NCBI GenBank assembly: GCA_021234155.1
Contig: JAJEKV010000158.1
Span: 865,820 to 929,819, forward strand
Source: Isoetes taiwanensis
Taxonomy: Eukaryota > Streptophyta > Lycopodiopsida > Isoetales > Isoetaceae
Reading direction: 5' to 3'
DNA: 64,000 bases
Both the position numbers and the translations under genes were made by a program. Of this stretch, positions 1 to 11,059 are shown piece by piece. The notes under the pieces are model-generated. The model did not search any database and was not told the origin of the DNA. It worked only from the letters and a program-made list of their open reading frames with translations. Position 1 is the first letter of the stretch. Each line of letters begins with the position of its first letter.

Positions 1-199
1 ATAGATTGGAACACTCACCAGGTGACGCTGAAGCACGATGGACGGGAGATCTATCTGCAGGGGAGTCCTTTGACGGAGCTTCCAAGATCGTGTCATCCTT
101 TCAGATCAAGAAACTGGTACGTAAATCTTCCAATCAATGTTTTCTTCTATTTATTGATGAATGTTATCCTGCTTTTGAGTGCTATCATATGAGTGCTGA

Positions 200-1116
200 T
201 AGTGAGGTCATAGAGGATTTAGGTCAGAGAAAATTGCAGGATCTGTTATATGAATTTCAGGATGTGTTCCCTGAGGAACTGCCTGAAGGTCTTCCACCTA
301 GCAGAGAGATTGAACATAAGATTGATTTAGAGTCTTGATCCAAACCTTTTCGTAGCCCTTATAGATTGTCCATATTGGAACAAGAGGATATTAAGAAGCA
401 AGTTCATGAGCTGTTAGCCAACGGGTTGGTGAGACTTAGCAAATCCTCTTATGGTGCTCCCATTATTCTAGTCAAGAAAAAGGACGGATCAATGCGGATG
501 TGCGATTATCGTGCCTTAAATAAGATCATCATCAAGAATATGTACCCTTTGCCTAATGGATAGATTAACAGGAGCTCAATATTTTTCTAAGTTGGATTTG
601 CACAGTGGTTATCACGAGATAAGGGTGAAGGAGTCAGATATTCATAAGACTGCCTTCAGGACCGCCTTTGGTCATTTTGAATTTTTGGTGATGCCTTTTG
701 GACTAACGAATGCTCTTGCTACTTTTTCCAAAATGATGAATGAGGTTTTTGCAGGATGTCTTGATACTTTTGTGGAAGTATTCTTAGATGATCTCCTAGT
801 GTATAGCAAAACCTTAGAGGAGCATTTGAATCATTTGCGTTCTATGTTGAGTCTGCTCAGACAGCATAAGTTGTATGCAAAGATGTCAAAGTGTGAATTT
901 TTGAAAGCAGAGGTGGAATATTTGGGCCACATTGTATTTGCTGAAGGTGTAGCTATAGATCCCAAAAAGACAGAGGCAATTCAGTCTTGGCCTGTGCCAA
1001 AGAATGTATCTGAGTTGCGTAGTTTCTTGGGATTGGCCAGTTATTATCGCAGATTTGTCTGGAAATTTGCCAAGATTGCAGCTGCTTTGACTATGTTGTT
1101 GAAAACTAATGTCTAG
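200..1116 (+). pseudogene. gypsy reverse transcriptase (with end of protease-RT linker)
   Basis: The linker reads LQDLLYEFQDVFPEELPEGL, the usual 'F.DVFPEELPGLPP' entry to a gypsy RT. It is followed, after a TGA near 336, by [17 protein letters not shown] (fingers) and KLDLHSGYHEIRVKESD (motif with the first catalytic Asp). FRTAFGHFEFLVMPFGLTNA and the catalytic FLDDLLVYS (normally YIDDILIYS) come next. The connection segment has LGLASYYRRFV. There is a frameshift near 556, where the fingers and palm are read in different frames, and a stop at about 1114. The product would copy element RNA in virus-like particles, but this copy is inactive. The family assignment is secure from the motifs. Confidence 0.92.
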
Positions 1117-1199
1117 TGGCAATGGACTATAAAGCAGCCGCAGGCAATGGATATGTTGAAGAGGTTCGCCTATTCTGTTGATTCCAGACATAAGTAAAC

Positions 1200-1600
1200 A
1201 TTATGAGGTTTACAGGATGCATGTGGTTATGCCATTGGTGATGTTCTCATGCAGGATGGCAGGGTAGTGGCGTATATGAAAGCCGCCAACTCAATGCTGT
1301 TGAGAAGAACTATTCCACCTATGAGCAGGAGCTACTGGCAATGGTTCATGCGCTCAAAGTCTGGAAACATTACCTCCGCAACAAGTGTGAATTTGTGGTC
1401 TATACCAATCATAAGCCCTTGAAATTCCTGCAAAGCCAGGCCGAGATAAGTCCAAGGCAAGCAAGATGGTTGGACTTTCTTTCTCAATTTCATTTTCACG
1501 TTGAACATCTTCCCGGGAAAAAGAATCCTGTTGCGGATGCTCTTTCTAGGGTTCGGGAAGTAAATGTGATGGTTCAATGTGAAGTTGCTTTGGTGTAACA
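1200..1600 (+). pseudogene. gypsy RNase H domain
   Basis: The start is frame-shifted: DACGYAIGDVLMQDGR corresponds to the usual DAS..AIGAVL.Q motif. It is then read in a second frame as ELLAMVHALKVWKHYLRNK, YTNHKPLKFLQSQ and LDFLSQFHFHVEHLPGKKNP, ending with VADALSR. These are the hallmark segments of the gypsy RNase H that removes the RNA strand of the hybrid. The stop at about 1598 breaks the link to integrase. It follows the RT of the same element directly. Confidence 0.9.
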
Positions 1601-1739
1601 GATTAAGCAAGCATATGACTTGGATGCCTATATTTTGAATACGCAGCATCTATCCAAATTACCTGATGCTTGGGATATCCAGAATGGACGCTGGTATCAT
1701 AAGGGACATATTTATGTTTCTGCTGTGGACACTTTGAGA

Positions 1740-2490
1740 AAGCAATCATTGAGCGAATTTCATGATGCACCTTATGATGGGCATGGGTGTGAGTGAAAAA
1801 TATATGAATCGCTCAAAAGAATATTTTAATGGCCTAGCTTGAAAGAGGATGTGCAGGAATATGTAAAAGTTTGTGAGACTTGTCAGCAGGTTAAAGTGGG
1901 TCAAGGCAAGACTCCAGGACTATTGCAACCTCTGCCAGTGCCAGAGGAGAGGTAAAGTGAAATTTCTATGGATTTCATTGTGAAGTTGCCTCGTACTATG
2001 CATCAATATACTCAGATACTTGTCATTGTGGGTAGGTTGACGAAGTATGCACGCTTTATACCTCTGACAAAGAATGCTGATGGCTTGGCAGTGGCCAAGG
2101 CTTATATGCAGCATGTATTTCCTATTTTTGGATTACCCAAAGCTATTGTAAGCGATCGAGATGTGAAATTCACTGGGAATTTCTGGCGTGAATTGGTCTC
2201 TGCATTAAAATGCACTCTTCAGTTCTCTAGTGGAGATCATCCGGAAACGGATGGGCAAACTGAAAGAGTGAATCAAATTCTGGAGGATATGCTGAGATCT
2301 TATGTGGCCATTCAGCAATCCAGATGGAAGGACTATTTGCCAATTGTGGAGTTCGCTTACAATAATGGATTCCAACAGAGCATTAAAACTAGCCCGTTTG
2401 TGGCTATGTTTGGGAGAAATTCCAGAGGACCTGTATCACTTGGTTTTGAGGGGCTGAAAATTGATGTTGTGATAAGTATGCTTTAAGGCA
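1740..2490 (+). pseudogene. gypsy integrase (zinc-binding domain and DDE core)
   Basis: A His-His-Cys-Cys-like segment (H-D-A-P-Y-D-G-H, then CETCQQVK) sits at about 1760-1900. The core follows: MDFIVKLPR (first Asp), FGLPKAIVSDRDVKFTG (second Asp) and HPETDGQTERVNQILEDMLR (catalytic Glu). YLPIVEFAYNNGFQQSIKTSPF is the conserved end of the core. Internal stops lie between the zinc domain and the core (TGA near 1794, TAA at about 1953) and at 2484. The family inserts element cDNA into chromatin. This copy is dead. Confidence 0.92.
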
Positions 2491-2499
2491 TGGATGTGA

Positions 2500-3035
2500 C
2501 ACTTGGGTTGTATCAATTGCATATGAGACAGGCCCAAGATCGGGCAAGGGCACGTGCCAATTTGTCGAGAGCCCAGATCGAGCTGCATGAAGGTTAGATG
2601 GTCTACCTTCGTGTAGTCTTTCCTGCAAATTTGAAAAGAAAAGCAATATTGTCATTACTTGCAAGAAAGAAACCAAAGCTCTCCCCAAGAACAGTGGTCC
2701 TTATAAAATTTTGAAGAAATATAGTGAAGTTGCCTTCAAGTTGCAACTTCCACCGAATGTGGACATTCATCCAGTTTTTTATGTGAGCCAGTTGCGACCA
2801 GCTCTGGGAAAAGCTGTGAATGTTGTGCCTTCTCAGGAGCACATGGTGGAGTTGGATAGAATCCCTACCCCGGAAAGAATATTGAATTCATGCGGATACG
2901 CCAAAGAGACTAGATGGAATTTCTGGTGAAATGGAAGCATAGACCTCTCTCAGAGGCGACGTGGGAGAGTCGTCGTTTCATGACTCAATATCCGGATGTT
3001 TTGGCTCAATGGTCTGGAGCCGATTCCTGAGGACA
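2500..3035 (+). pseudogene. integrase C-terminus with chromodomain-like end
   Basis: Fragments read DIHPVFYVSQLRPALGKAVN, the standard 'HPVFHVSQL' motif before a chromodomain. In another frame comes MEFLVKWKHRPLSEATWE followed by FMTQYPD, the aromatic-rich chromodomain signature seen in Tekay/Reina-type chromoviruses. A frameshift around 2915 separates the two halves. In intact elements this domain targets insertion to heterochromatin; that role is family knowledge and is not shown here. Confidence 0.85.
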
Positions 3036-3040
3036 AGAAT

Positions 3041-3056
3041 CCCAAGGGGGGAGTAA
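3041..3056 (+). other. polypurine tract of the gypsy element
   Basis: The run CCCAAGGGGGGAGTAA lies just after the coding end and immediately before TGTTATG. This is the usual position of the plus-strand primer and of the start of a 3' LTR. Confidence 0.75.
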
Positions 3057-4680
3057 TGTTATGCCTAAATAAATTAACAGACCATTGCTTGATATTATGC
3101 ATGCATTTGAATGTTTGGCATAACGAAATATTATATGGTATATATGGCCATAGTTATTTTGTGGTCGCATATGTAAGTCTAATTGTGGAGCGTCTGAAGC
3201 AATTGGGACTAGGAGGCGGCTAGATGTAACTAATCTAGTTGCTATGGGGGCCTTGTGCAATATTATAATTTGAGAGCAAATTATAATTTGGGGCAAGGCG
3301 ACATTATTGGGAGAATAATCCATTGAGATTAAAATAATGATTTAAAACCATTGAATATTAGAAATGGTGAGCACCCCTTAAATCGGGGATGCCACCCTGC
3401 TGCTGGGATTGCAGCCTGAATGGGCTGGGTGGCAGGTCGGATCTGTTATCCGGCAAACCCACCTGACTGCCCAGTGATTGCCACGTGGTGTTGCCACATT
3501 GGCAAGGGTTCCCAACAAATGGGATGAGGCGGCGGAATAAAGGAGGCCGGATTCTGATAGCAGATTACAGAAGCCATAAGGCTGATAATCCGAGAAAAGA
3601 GATTGCTGAATTGAAGGAAGGAGGGGGAAGCCGGTGGGTTGAGTTCAAATAGGAGGAGATAACTTGTCCACGGGCTCTGCTGTAGAGAAAGGCATCCGAT
3701 CAGGTAAGCCAGGAAATCGGTTGTTTCCTGCTGGATATTAAGACCGTAGTGGTGAGCTGTGCAATTGGGCAGCCATCAACTATTTACCTGATAAAACTTA
3801 AGATAAGGAAACCTACCGGTGTATGGATATCTTCCTAAGAACTACCCCTGGATATTACCCTTTTAGCCTTGTGGTGGTGGCTTGAGATAATCGAAGCTAT
3901 GGTTGGAGCCAGATTAATCACAAAAAACATTGATTTTGCTTATTTAAATGCTTCTCTTTAACCGTGCACTGGGTAAGTGCTGGCATTAGCTACGGTCAGC
4001 GATTGTTGCCGCAGTGTAGAGACCAACCTGCTACATGGCTCTGGCTTCATATGGGGTTACTCCTTCTGGCAAGTAAGCTAATGCTTGGTCTGTTTGGATT
4101 CTTGTGAGTGCTGGTGAGATAAGTGTCTGGTGTCGGTATGGGACGGTACTATATATTTATCGATAGTCTGATGAAGGCAAGTTATCCACTGGGGGCTATG
4201 TCCCACTGCTAGAGTATCCTTTGGATGCTGGGATAAGCGCTTATCCAGTAAAGTTTATGTATAGTGTCTGGTTAGAGAAGCGTAGCTTGTCTAAGTAAGA
4301 ATCATGGGAACTGGTGAGGTGAAAACTGTCACTGGTATGGGACAGTGGCAGGTGGAACCAACAATCTAGTGGCCCAAGTTCTTATGATGCTTGCAGTTTC
4401 TCCATTACACTGGATCCACCAGCGTGGGGGTTCTAGACGATGTACTGTCTAGATATGGCGGGGTGTGTCTGCTTTGCAGATGCTATGGTGCGTGTGGTGG
4501 GCCATCTGTGTGTACTTGTAGTCCATCAGTCATTGCTTCATGTTGACACTATCAGATATCTCTCATGCATGTTGCTAACACGTGGAAGCTTGTGCAGGTT
4601 GTTTGATAGCTGGCAGAGCGTGCGTGTGTATTTAGTTATCTTGTGTTGTTGTCTTGTTATCTATATACGTGGCTTTCATG
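3057..4680 (+). repeat. probable 3' LTR of the gypsy element (right edge uncertain)
   Basis: It starts with TGTTATG directly after the polypurine tract. About 1.6 kb of non-coding DNA follows, up to a CA-ending segment just before an AATAG tandem repeat at 4681. The 5' LTR lies outside the window, so the length and right boundary are inferred. No gene was recognised inside. A short open frame at 4440-4685 is read as chance. Confidence 0.4.
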
Positions 4681-5056
4681 TATAGAATAGAATAGAATAG
4701 AATAGACATTAACGTCCCTTGTGCCCTCAGGCCCCTGGACTTGTGTAGCATGGGTGAGCTTCCTGAAAGAGCGCTACTAGCACATCACGCTGTTATGATG
4801 TAGCCTTTTCTGAAGGCTGACTTTTTTCTATTATTACCGGCATCCCGCTTTACTTCGGCTTCGTGGCCGTGCAGTGATGCGTCGTTATCAATCAGCTTTT
4901 AACTGAATAATTTGTATGGGGTTTATGAGCCGCTTTTGTGCGGTTCATATTACAAACCCTCTTTCCCTGTCTATGACCTGGGCTACATTAGTGACGCCGA
5001 TTACTATCGGGGATTAAAACCCGCCAGAAGGTTTTGAGGAAAAACCTTAATAGTAA
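4681..5056 (-). mobile_element. LINE family X 3'-terminal fragment with (ATTCT)n tail
   Basis: On the minus strand the segment ends in a (TATTC)n run (AATAG units on the plus strand, 4683-4706). At 5005-5056 it carries the GGATTAAAACCC...AAGGTTTTGAGGAAAAACC block that also occurs near the 3' ends of the LINE copies at 5.5 kb and 34.7 kb. No coding part remains. A severely 5'-truncated LINE end is the simplest reading. A SINE that borrowed the same 3' end is the alternative. Confidence 0.5.
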
Positions 5057-5460
5057 TGGGCTCAGCGATGCACAATATTATTATCAGATCCGTTTTTCGT
5101 CATTCTGGATTTTGATTTTTTCCCACGCCATTATTGTTAGGCTGCAAAAACCCTAAACTAAACTGATTAGTACTGATTAGAGCTCCAATCCGGAGCTATG
5201 AATATGTAGTAATTACTGTCAACATAACATCACGTGTCCAAAGGTCCGTGTTTATAAACCATCTTGAAATATTCTAACTACACTATGTTAACACAATCCC
5301 GCCTAATAGTTCAGATTTATATTAGTGTAAAGCGTCTAAAGAAACTTCCTAATTTCATACATAGCATGCATATACTATGTTGATAGAACTGATGCATTGT
5401 ACAAAGAAACCGTCCAATTTCATAGCTTACAACTGCCAATCTATATTTATACCTAATGAT
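5057..5460. other. no recognisable feature
   Basis: AT-rich DNA without a supported open frame or repeat. Confidence 0.5.
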
Positions 5461-5756
5461 GATAAAAGAATGAATGAGAATGAGAATGAGAATGATTTTT
5501 TATCGTCCACTGAGGCCAATCGGCCTATGGGACCCATAAGGAGCGCAGCAAACTTATTACTGTCCGGGTTAAAAAACCCCCGCCCCAAAGGATTTTCGAG
5601 GGAAAAACCATGGCAGTAATAAGAATGTTGTCAAACTGTACAAGTATATATCAATGTTTATATACATGTCAGGTGTGTGAGGACATAGCTGATCTCGCAT
5701 GTCCATAACCTCCTGAAGATATGATCCCAGCACCCGTATGGATGCTGTGCTCAATG

Positions 5757-6482
5757 TCACATGTAACGGCTGGCGGGCCCGACCAACTCAAAGATATCGC
5801 GGTCCAATTTGATCATATGCTGGGCAACTTTGAAGGGTATGAGATTCATCCTCAATGACTCCCATTTGGCTGACATTGACGAGCATGTCTGGCGTGGCTC
5901 ACCAATCCATCGCACAGTCTCAATTCGTAGATGATGTGCCCCCAATGCGAATGGAGGCAATGAGTCCGCCTTTTCATGGGTAGAAATACGCAGGTAGCAT
6001 TGCGGGCCTGGATTCCAATGTGGGATTTATGTGTACCGGTAGTGTCTTTGTCTTGACCTGTTCAAGGGCATTGGCATCCCAAAGCTTGCTTGAGGAAGCA
6101 ATCGTCAAGATATTGCCTCAAGCTATGGCGATCGCCTCTGTTTGCACATTTATGTACGTGCTCCCCGCACATTCCATCTAGCCAACCATTGAGCTCTCTT
6201 TTCCCTCCAGAGGGCCTTGGCGCTCTGCAGCTCCATTGCCATGATATAAGCTAGTTTAGGGAGGCGAGCATCGTCCATATTGACCACCTTACGAAAATAG
6301 ACAATGTGGCGATCAAGGGGCCCTCCGAAGAAGAGGCAAGAATCGCCTCTCCAAGTAAAGAGAATTTGATATGGGATGTGGACTTCACCCCTAGTGCTTT
6401 GCATTACTAAGAAGGCCTTACGGACCTGCTCCAAGTCATTCCAAGTAGCAAGTGATGATACTCGTGGGCCCCATACTTCCAC
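5757..6482 (-). pseudogene. LINE family X C-terminal region
   Basis: The 110-codon stretch at 6150-6482 (WGPRVSS, LEQVRKAFLVMQ, PYQILFTWRGDS, then PLDRHIVYFRKVVNMDDARL) aligns by eye with the copies at 35.4 kb and 62.3 kb. The following frame has GAHHLRIETVRWIGE, which in the other copies precedes a Cys/His zinc-knuckle; here the knuckle is eroded. This part of the polyprotein is thought to help bind element RNA (family-level inference). Confidence 0.75.
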
Positions 6483-6819
6483 CGTATAAAGGGCCCAGCT
6501 CCACTAAGACCTTGAACATGCGTGGTGATGGGCCCAATCATACAACTCCGCTCTATGACTATTGTTTTGCATTGCATATAGTGCCTTCCAAAGTCACTGT
6601 CTGTGAGCCGTATGGATGTGTCGATTGCATAGTAGAAGGAAACTCCACTTCCAAATATTTGTATGTGGATGCAACTTCCACATTTTGGCCTCAGAATGGC
6701 GAAGGAGGGGACCCTTGGCTGGACGCGGAAGATGATATGAAAACCACCTTAGTCTTGGCGAGGGTTGGCCATATCACGCTTGGTGAATGTGTCCGGGGCA
6801 TCGAGATGTCATTGCATGT

Positions 6820-7430
6820 CTGCTGGTGTGTAAGCTAGAGGTACATATCATCGGCATATATTAACTGGCAATGCCGATGATCGATAGAGAAGGTGAGCTC
6901 CATCGCCCGTTATCGGCAAGCCCGCTCTCCAATTGATCAATGTAAAGCCCAAACAATGTTGGGGGGAGAGGGCATCCACAGCCGACCCCTATCTTTTGCT
7001 ATCAAATGGTTGGCTTGTCTGCCTTAACCCACCCGAGCATCTTTCGTTATAGCTCGTATTAATCGCATTTTGCAAATCTACGAGAACCCCGGCTATTGCG
7101 GTCTTGCCCATAGTTTTCAGAGGCCGCGATGTCAAACGCCCTTCGCAAAATCCACAAAGCAACAATATAGATCCCGGCGGTTCCCGCGTCTTCAATCGAG
7201 TTAGCGGATGTGGTCAATGGTTGAGTGTCGGGTCTGAATCCCGCTTTTGGGTGAGGGGCACCTCTGCTTTGCCTCAAAGGCCGTCAATCTGCTGCTCGAG
7301 AATCAAAGAAGCAATTTTGCAAACACCGAATCGACCATGATTGTTCGATAATTGGGCAAGGCGATTAATGGGTCACCGCCTTTATATATGGGAACAACTC
7401 GCTATTGGTCCACCGCAAGGGAAACCTTCC
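6820..7430 (-). pseudogene. LINE family X reverse transcriptase palm
   Basis: Minus-strand frames give QAGFRP-like 'KAGFRPDTQPLTT', then LWILRRAFDIAASENYG (the 'DF.KAFD' block), GCGCPLPPTLFGLYIDQLE (the 'G.PLSP.LF' block) and, at 6847-6858, the catalytic YADD followed by MYL. Several frameshifts and stops separate these blocks. The motif order is that of a non-LTR RT. Confidence 0.85.
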
Positions 7431-8052
7431 TATAATGCCTTGTTGAACAAGGCGGTCAAGATCGGTATTATGGACGGCCCCGCCCACTTAAGCACCCCGC
7501 CGCATACCATCAAGTCCGGGGCTTTTCCATTGGCAAGACGCTGCAAGCCTTGTTCCACGCCCGAATCTGCGTGATTTCCACCTTTGGGGCCTTCTTGCAA
7601 AGGGTAATCTTTGCATGTGCACCCTGAGGGTCGTATAGCTGTTGCAAGTATTGTCTCCACTGCTCGGGAGTGATATTCCCTGTGGGTTGTACTGGCTTTC
7701 TAAGAACCCTTCGCCAGAAGGTCCTGGGATGACGTTCCAGGAGGTAAAACATTTCCCTTTGATGCGCTGCAATGTACCTGGCTTTCTTAGCTTTAAGGAA
7801 GATGCGGTACTGTCTGACTGCATGTGGGCGTAAAGCAGGGTCTGTGACTTGGCGGAGCCAGCGTTTGTGTTCCTTGCACTCTGCATCAAACCATTGATTA
7901 CGTGGGAAGGTTGTGTTCACGGAGGTAAAATTGGGCGGCTTATCCCAAAGCACCTCTGCCGCTATCCTAAGCACATCGGTCGGTCGTCTGTCTGTTGCTC
8001 TAGTGTAGGATATTGCAAAATTCGCCAAGTCATCTATAAGCATCACGGGCAT
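7430..8052 (-). pseudogene. LINE family X: region between endonuclease and RT, and RT start
   Basis: A 180-codon open stretch contains NQWFDAECKEHKRWLRQ and KKARYIAAHQREMFYLLE, the basic 'WFD.EC...R......KK.Y' linker that precedes the RT in many LINEs. Next comes FWRRVLRKPVQPTGNITPEQ W. In the next frame NGKAPDLMVCGGVLKWAG corresponds to the 'KAPG.DG...E.LKWAG' RT motif. The frame breaks at about 7510. The product is part of an ORF2-like polyprotein and is not functional here. Confidence 0.8.
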
Positions 8053-8545
8053 AAGCCCGCATGTTCATAATCCAATCTTGGTGAGGCATGTGAGGAGTTG
8101 TTGCACAGGGGTTCGCGACAAACTGCCAAGCCAACTTCAAGTAAAGTGGTAAGTGGTGCGAGTCGATCTCTTCATCCCTATTAGTTTGTTCCCACCTGAA
8201 GTGTAGCGGCGACATGCATATCCTTCTCGGGCACCGGCACATAGTCCACCACACTAGGTCCGCCCACGGTTTTCCCCGCCTACAAGTGCTCTCGAGTGGA
8301 AGGCCCTTTTGTGCTAGTCCATTGCGGATTACGGGTCAAAGATCTTTAGTAGAGTAAAAGCAAATGTCGGCCATAGCGTGACCTGATTGTCATCGATGTC
8401 CGTGGCCAAGCTCATACGTAGGATGCAAGCGCAATATATCATCGATCAAAGGGATCAAATCTCATGGGTTGTTCTACCCGGTAAAGATCAATCATCCAGT
8501 TATGCGGATAATGGTATCACCCTTCCCTTGTTTTGTGTGTTACTA

Positions 8546-9300
8546 GATGTTCAATTCAAATGAAAAACTGATTAGATGAGCGTCTTCATCTTGAAGTTTT
8601 TGAAGGCATGCGGCATAATTGATTGTGCTATTAGATTTGTTCCACTTTGTTGGACATTCGGTTGGCAAAACTTCTTGTAGAGTCCCAAACATGGTTTTGA
8701 TTATTCTATGGATGTCTTCACATAATCGCAGCGCATCCTCAAGCACTTGATGTAAGAGCACTTGTAAGATATTATTTATTAAAGCCTTTAGGCTCTCCTT
8801 GATCATTTTGGTGATCAGGGAACCGGTTGGAGGGTCGTGCCCTCGCTATCGGCCCTCTGGCGGGGTTAGACCCCTCGGTCCGTGGCGTATCGATCTCCTT
8901 TTTGACTACAAATACCACACTTATATACATATGCATTGTGTCTTTTTTCATTTTGTTATTCTATGGCGGGAGTTTATAGTGGTCGGGATTACCCGGTTGG
9001 TGGGTCCGACCCTCGCTATCTGGGTATGCGTGAGGTCGCCTCTACGTCCGTAACTTATTCCGTCCACTTTTTACTCAAATGCATTTGCCTTGCCTATGCA
9101 GCCCTAGCCTCTGGCTGTATTCCCTAATTTGTTCTTGAATATAAATTAGAAATATTTGATCTCTTTTATAAACTTAAGAGCTAAAGAAATCTCAAAGCCG
9201 GAGAAAAGTAGAGAGCAAATTAGAGTGACTAACATGCCGAAAAATGTCTTTACTAAATGCAATGTCTTGAAATCAAAATATATGCTACCCCAAGTTTGCC
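8546..9300. other. unassigned, short internal repeat
   Basis: No gene recognised. Two related segments carry 'CCGGTTGG-GGGTC...CCCTCGCTATC' (about 8822-8852 and 8993-9021), which suggests an old local duplication. Confidence 0.35.
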
Positions 9301-9900
9301 TTGATTCAAAATGAAACAAAACTTATCCGAAGCCGGATTGGATTAGGTGTGCAAAGTTTTAGAGGCCAAAGTTTCAGAGCTGAACCGTCTTTCCCAACAG
9401 GCCAATCTCTGAAAAGATTAAGCACCACTGGATGGGGCGCTCAAAGAGCTTTCCAACAAGCCCAAACACACCCAAAACTGCCACCAGATACAGAAGTTAT
9501 GGCCAAAAGAAAACTGCAGCCCAACCTTAGCACCTCCAAAAGAGGGTCGGGACTGTCAGGTGGATTCCGTCGACTAAAACAGAGGAAACACCATACAAAT
9601 CATACACCTATGGAAAGCTCGTTCGATAAGCTTTAAGAACACCTGAATCTGACACCGGAATCCCGAGTTATGAGCAAAAGTTATTTTGGTAGGGGTTCGA
9701 GTCTCCTTATTTTAAAATCTGAAACCTTAAGCAAACCCTCCGTATATAGCCTTGTGGGAGGCAGTTACTTGTTCTGTATACTCTGACGGTTTGATGTGAA
9801 TACAAATCGAAATTTTTAGTACTAAAATTTTGGTTCATGACACTGGATTGTTTGATTGCACAGAAACATTGTTATCTACGTTAATTCCAAGGTTAATATT
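9301..9900 (+). other. unassigned, retroelement-leader-like
   Basis: The stretch has the wording GCTCGTTCGATAAGCTTTAA, 'CACCGGAATCCCGAGTTATG' and a preceding 110-codon open frame without family resemblance. Similar phrasing occurs in the leader of the L1 copy near 51.68 kb. I read it as transposon leader DNA, with low certainty. Confidence 0.3.
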
Positions 9901-9902
9901 CC

Positions 9903-10720
9903 TTGGATGAAGGGAAGGTTGAAGTGGCTAAGACTGCAATGGCTCACAAACAAACAAGTGGTGAGGATCACAACTGGACTACCTTAGACTCATTTGTAGA
10001 TACAAGTAATTTCTTCATATGCAATGATATGAACCTAGTTGATGCCTTTGTGCCTTATAGAGCTGATGTGAGGACCATCACAACCAGGTTCTCCTGGAAA
10101 CCAAGGATTAAAGATCTTTCTCCAAAAATCTACCAGAGGCTCTATTTGGCATGTACTCTTTCATGTTATATGGTTTCCAAATGTTGTCCCTATATCGTGT
10201 TTTATCTATTTTTTAGAGGCCTTTTACATATGACCAGTTTGCAATTCTGAGAAGCATGTTCTATCATCATCGATAGCAGTTCTTTGCAATGGGTGAGGAT
10301 ATGGTCCAGCAGATTCACCCACTCTAGTTGTATGCTTTTGCATCAGAGTGGCCAGAGATTCTTTGGCTGATACATCCCTCAAATGCAGCTAATGCCTTCC
10401 CTCCATATCAATGTGGAAAGAGCTTAGATCATTAAAACACAACAACAAATGGCCCCTTAGACTATCACGTTTCCTCCTATCTTCCAAATCCCGCTACACC
10501 TTCCAGTGCCACCCTTGCCACCTCTTACACATATGCCCCGGCTGCCACCTCTGCCTATGCCTGTCCTGCCACCACCTATCCTGCCTCCACCCCCTCTACC
10601 TCCATTACTTATACAATCCTCGTCATTAGACAATTTCTCATGAATCCTTCTTCCACACGATCAGATCTCCAAAGTTCTTCCTCAAGAAGCACGTCAAAAT
10701 TTTGAAGACAACTACTTGGA
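9903..10720 (+). pseudogene. unrecognised degenerate gene, possibly two exons, proline-rich end
   Basis: An open stretch at 9903-10140 (including SGEDHNWTTLDSFVDTSNFF and TRFSWKPRIKDLSPKIYQRL) is followed by a candidate intron ending at TTTTTTAG near 10216. A second readable block begins TYDQFAILRSMFYHHR, continues QFFAMGEDMVQQIHPL and EWPEILWLIHPSNAANAFPP, and has stops in it. A proline-rich run (PPLPPL, PVLPPPILPPPPLPP) and LPQEARQNFEDNYLDAHF follow to about 10720. The codon-like quality over two blocks argues for a real former gene. I do not recognise the family. Confidence 0.4.
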
Positions 10721-11055
10721 TGCTCATTTTTGGATAAAAGTACATTATAAAATTAGGTGTTATGTTAATCTATTTGATGTTCTTGACTTTTATGTATGCC
10801 ACTATAGGCTGCAATCTTATGTTAAGGTAGCGGTGCCTTTTGCGGGTTATCCTATCTTATGTAACCTTGTTATGTGATAATTAGGAAACTTCCCTCTCTT
10901 CAAAAAAGAAAAAGAAACTCTTTAGCATGTTTTTAGTGTGCATGCTGTAACTTCATAATCTTTTTTGCCCTATTTCTTAACACTTTAATTCCCAAGATTT
11001 GTTTCAATTCTCCAAGATCTGACATTTGAAACCTTGCTTGCAATGGTTTAATATT
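10721..11055. other. no recognisable feature
   Basis: AT-rich DNA between the gene-like fossil and the copia fragment. Confidence 0.5.
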
Positions 11056-11059
11056 TGCA

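Larger units (their letters stand above)
1..3056 (+). mobile_element. Ty3/gypsy chromovirus-type retrotransposon, internal region, 5'-truncated by the window edge
   Basis: The domains lie in the order RT, RNase H, zinc-binding plus integrase core, and a C-terminal chromodomain-like segment, followed by a polypurine tract. That is the Ty3/gypsy order (RT-RH-INT), and the chromodomain places it among chromoviruses. Every domain is split by stop codons and frameshifts, so it is not functional. The gag and most of the protease lie left of position 1. No 5' LTR is visible, so the LTR pair cannot be compared for age. Confidence 0.93.
5466..8545 (-). mobile_element. LINE family X, copy A (endonuclease end, RT, C-terminal region, tail)
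   Basis: A decayed non-LTR retrotransposon reads from about 8545 down to a (CATTCT)n-like tail at 5467-5494. In order there is an endonuclease end (EIDSHHLPLYLKLA, about 8140), a linker rich in basic residues, the RT, a C-terminal region like that of copies B and C, and a 3' UTR with the shared GGTTTTTCC/CGAAAATCC block. Stops and frameshifts are frequent. The RT wording (GFRP, YADD, GCPL.PTLFGLYID) differs from the L1-type LINEs elsewhere in the window, so two LINE families are present. Confidence 0.85.

Noticed and set aside
3006-3323. Minus-strand frame over the gypsy coding end and LTR start
   Set aside because: It overlaps the chromodomain end and polypurine tract of the plus-strand element and has no family resemblance.
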